From: Thermoplasmata archaeon
Lineage (GTDB): Archaea; Thermoplasmatota; SW-10-69-26
Direction of reading: 5' to 3'
Assembly (NCBI GenBank): GCA_003561665.1
Contig: PWVY01000095.1
Location: 1 to 5,768, forward strand
DNA length: 5,768 bases
The notes under the pieces were generated by a model that saw only the letters and a list, made by a program, of their open reading frames with translations, did not search any database and was not told where the DNA came from. A program made the position numbers and the translations under genes. Shown piece after piece: positions 5,562-5,768 of the stretch (position 1 is its first letter; each line of letters begins with the position of its first letter).

Positions 5562-5768
5562 TGGATGTCCCCTGGTTGACCCTCGCGATCTTCACGCCCC
5601 TTGTGGGCGCGGGCATCGCCATGCTGGTCCCCCGCACCGTCTCCAGGTTCATCGCGCTCATCGCTAGCGCGATCCCCCTGGGGATCGGGGTCGCCGTGAT
5701 GGCCCGGTTGCCGGGCATCGATGAGTACGTGCTTCTTGAATCCGTGACGGGGGTGGCCAGCCTGGGCA
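5561..5768 (+). CDS. nuoM: NuoM-type antiporter-like subunit, 3'-truncated by the window edge
   Basis: The first 69 residues are visible before the window ends. The protein begins MDVPWLTLAIFTPLVGAGIA, a first membrane helix typical of NuoM N-termini, where a short polar start is followed by a helix with a central Pro. A second hydrophobic stretch, IALIASAIPLGIGVAVMARL, covers about residues 31-50. The conserved Glu and Lys residues of the pump domain would lie beyond the visible part, so function cannot be confirmed directly. The call rests on this N-terminus and on its position straight after nuoL, as in almost all nuo operons. TGATG overlap with nuoL and a GGAGGTG site support the start. 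A NuoN-type protein is the less likely alternative. Confidence 0.85.
   Translation, partial: MDVPWLTLAIFTPLVGAGIAMLVPRTVSRFIALIASAIPLGIGVAVMARLPGIDEYVLLESVTGVASLG
5651..5686 (+). repeat. Two adjacent dyads early in nuoM
   Basis: ATCGCGCT at 5651-5658 pairs with AGCGCGAT at 5666-5673, an 8-base-pair stem with a 7-base loop. GATCCCC at 5671-5677 can pair with GGGGATC at 5680-5686, with a 2-base loop too tight for a full stem. They overlap by three bases, so only one could form fully at a time. Both lie in coding sequence and may be chance products of Ile, Ala and Gly codons. Confidence 0.3.

Noticed and set aside
1..5768. Mobile element, CRISPR array, tRNA or novel defence-type system
   Set aside because: I found no direct-repeat arrays, terminal inverted repeats, transposase-like frames or tRNA-like folds. 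The window is filled by respiratory-chain genes.

Overview
The window lies inside one tightly packed operon, all on the + strand, encoding the membrane arm and part of the connecting arm of a respiratory complex I-type enzyme (Nuo/Fpo family). The order is nuoD (5' end outside the window), nuoH, nuoI, nuoJ1, nuoJ2, nuoK, nuoL and nuoM (3' end outside the window). Genes overlap by 1 or 4 bases or are separated by at most about 50 bases. No stretch over 300 bases lacks a gene, and no internal promoter or terminator is evident.

Region by region: 2-928 is the C-terminal part of the 49-kDa-type subunit NuoD. 925-1953 is the quinone-site membrane subunit NuoH. 1954-2004 is the longest spacer, holding a Shine-Dalgarno site and a 15-codon mini-ORF. 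2005-2451 is the two-[4Fe-4S] subunit NuoI. 2475-3250 is a NuoJ split into two genes, the first with a strikingly acidic C-terminal tail. 3251-3562 is NuoK, 3570-5561 is the large antiporter-like NuoL, and 5561-5768 is the start of NuoM.

Together these proteins would take electrons through the NuoI iron-sulfur clusters to a quinone-type acceptor bound at the NuoD/NuoH interface. The energy would drive ion translocation through NuoH, J, K, L and M. The NADH-module genes nuoE, nuoF and nuoG, which sit between D and H in the E. coli order, are absent from that place: nuoD and nuoH overlap by ATGA. This resembles the 11-subunit-type enzymes of archaea, cyanobacteria/chloroplasts and some bacteria. 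An 11-subunit layout plus a split nuoJ recalls haloarchaeal nuoJ1/nuoJ2. The GC-rich, CGN-arginine coding and the acidic tail suggest an archaeon, perhaps a haloarchaeon or a Thermoplasmatota/marine Group II-like lineage. That placement is inference; the window has no rRNA or other taxonomic marker.

I see no wholly new system here. The points most worth a second look are the split NuoJ with its roughly 60-residue polyacidic tail, the mini-ORF between nuoH and nuoI, a His-bearing loop insertion in NuoL, and a few substitutions at usually conserved positions in NuoH and NuoJ2.
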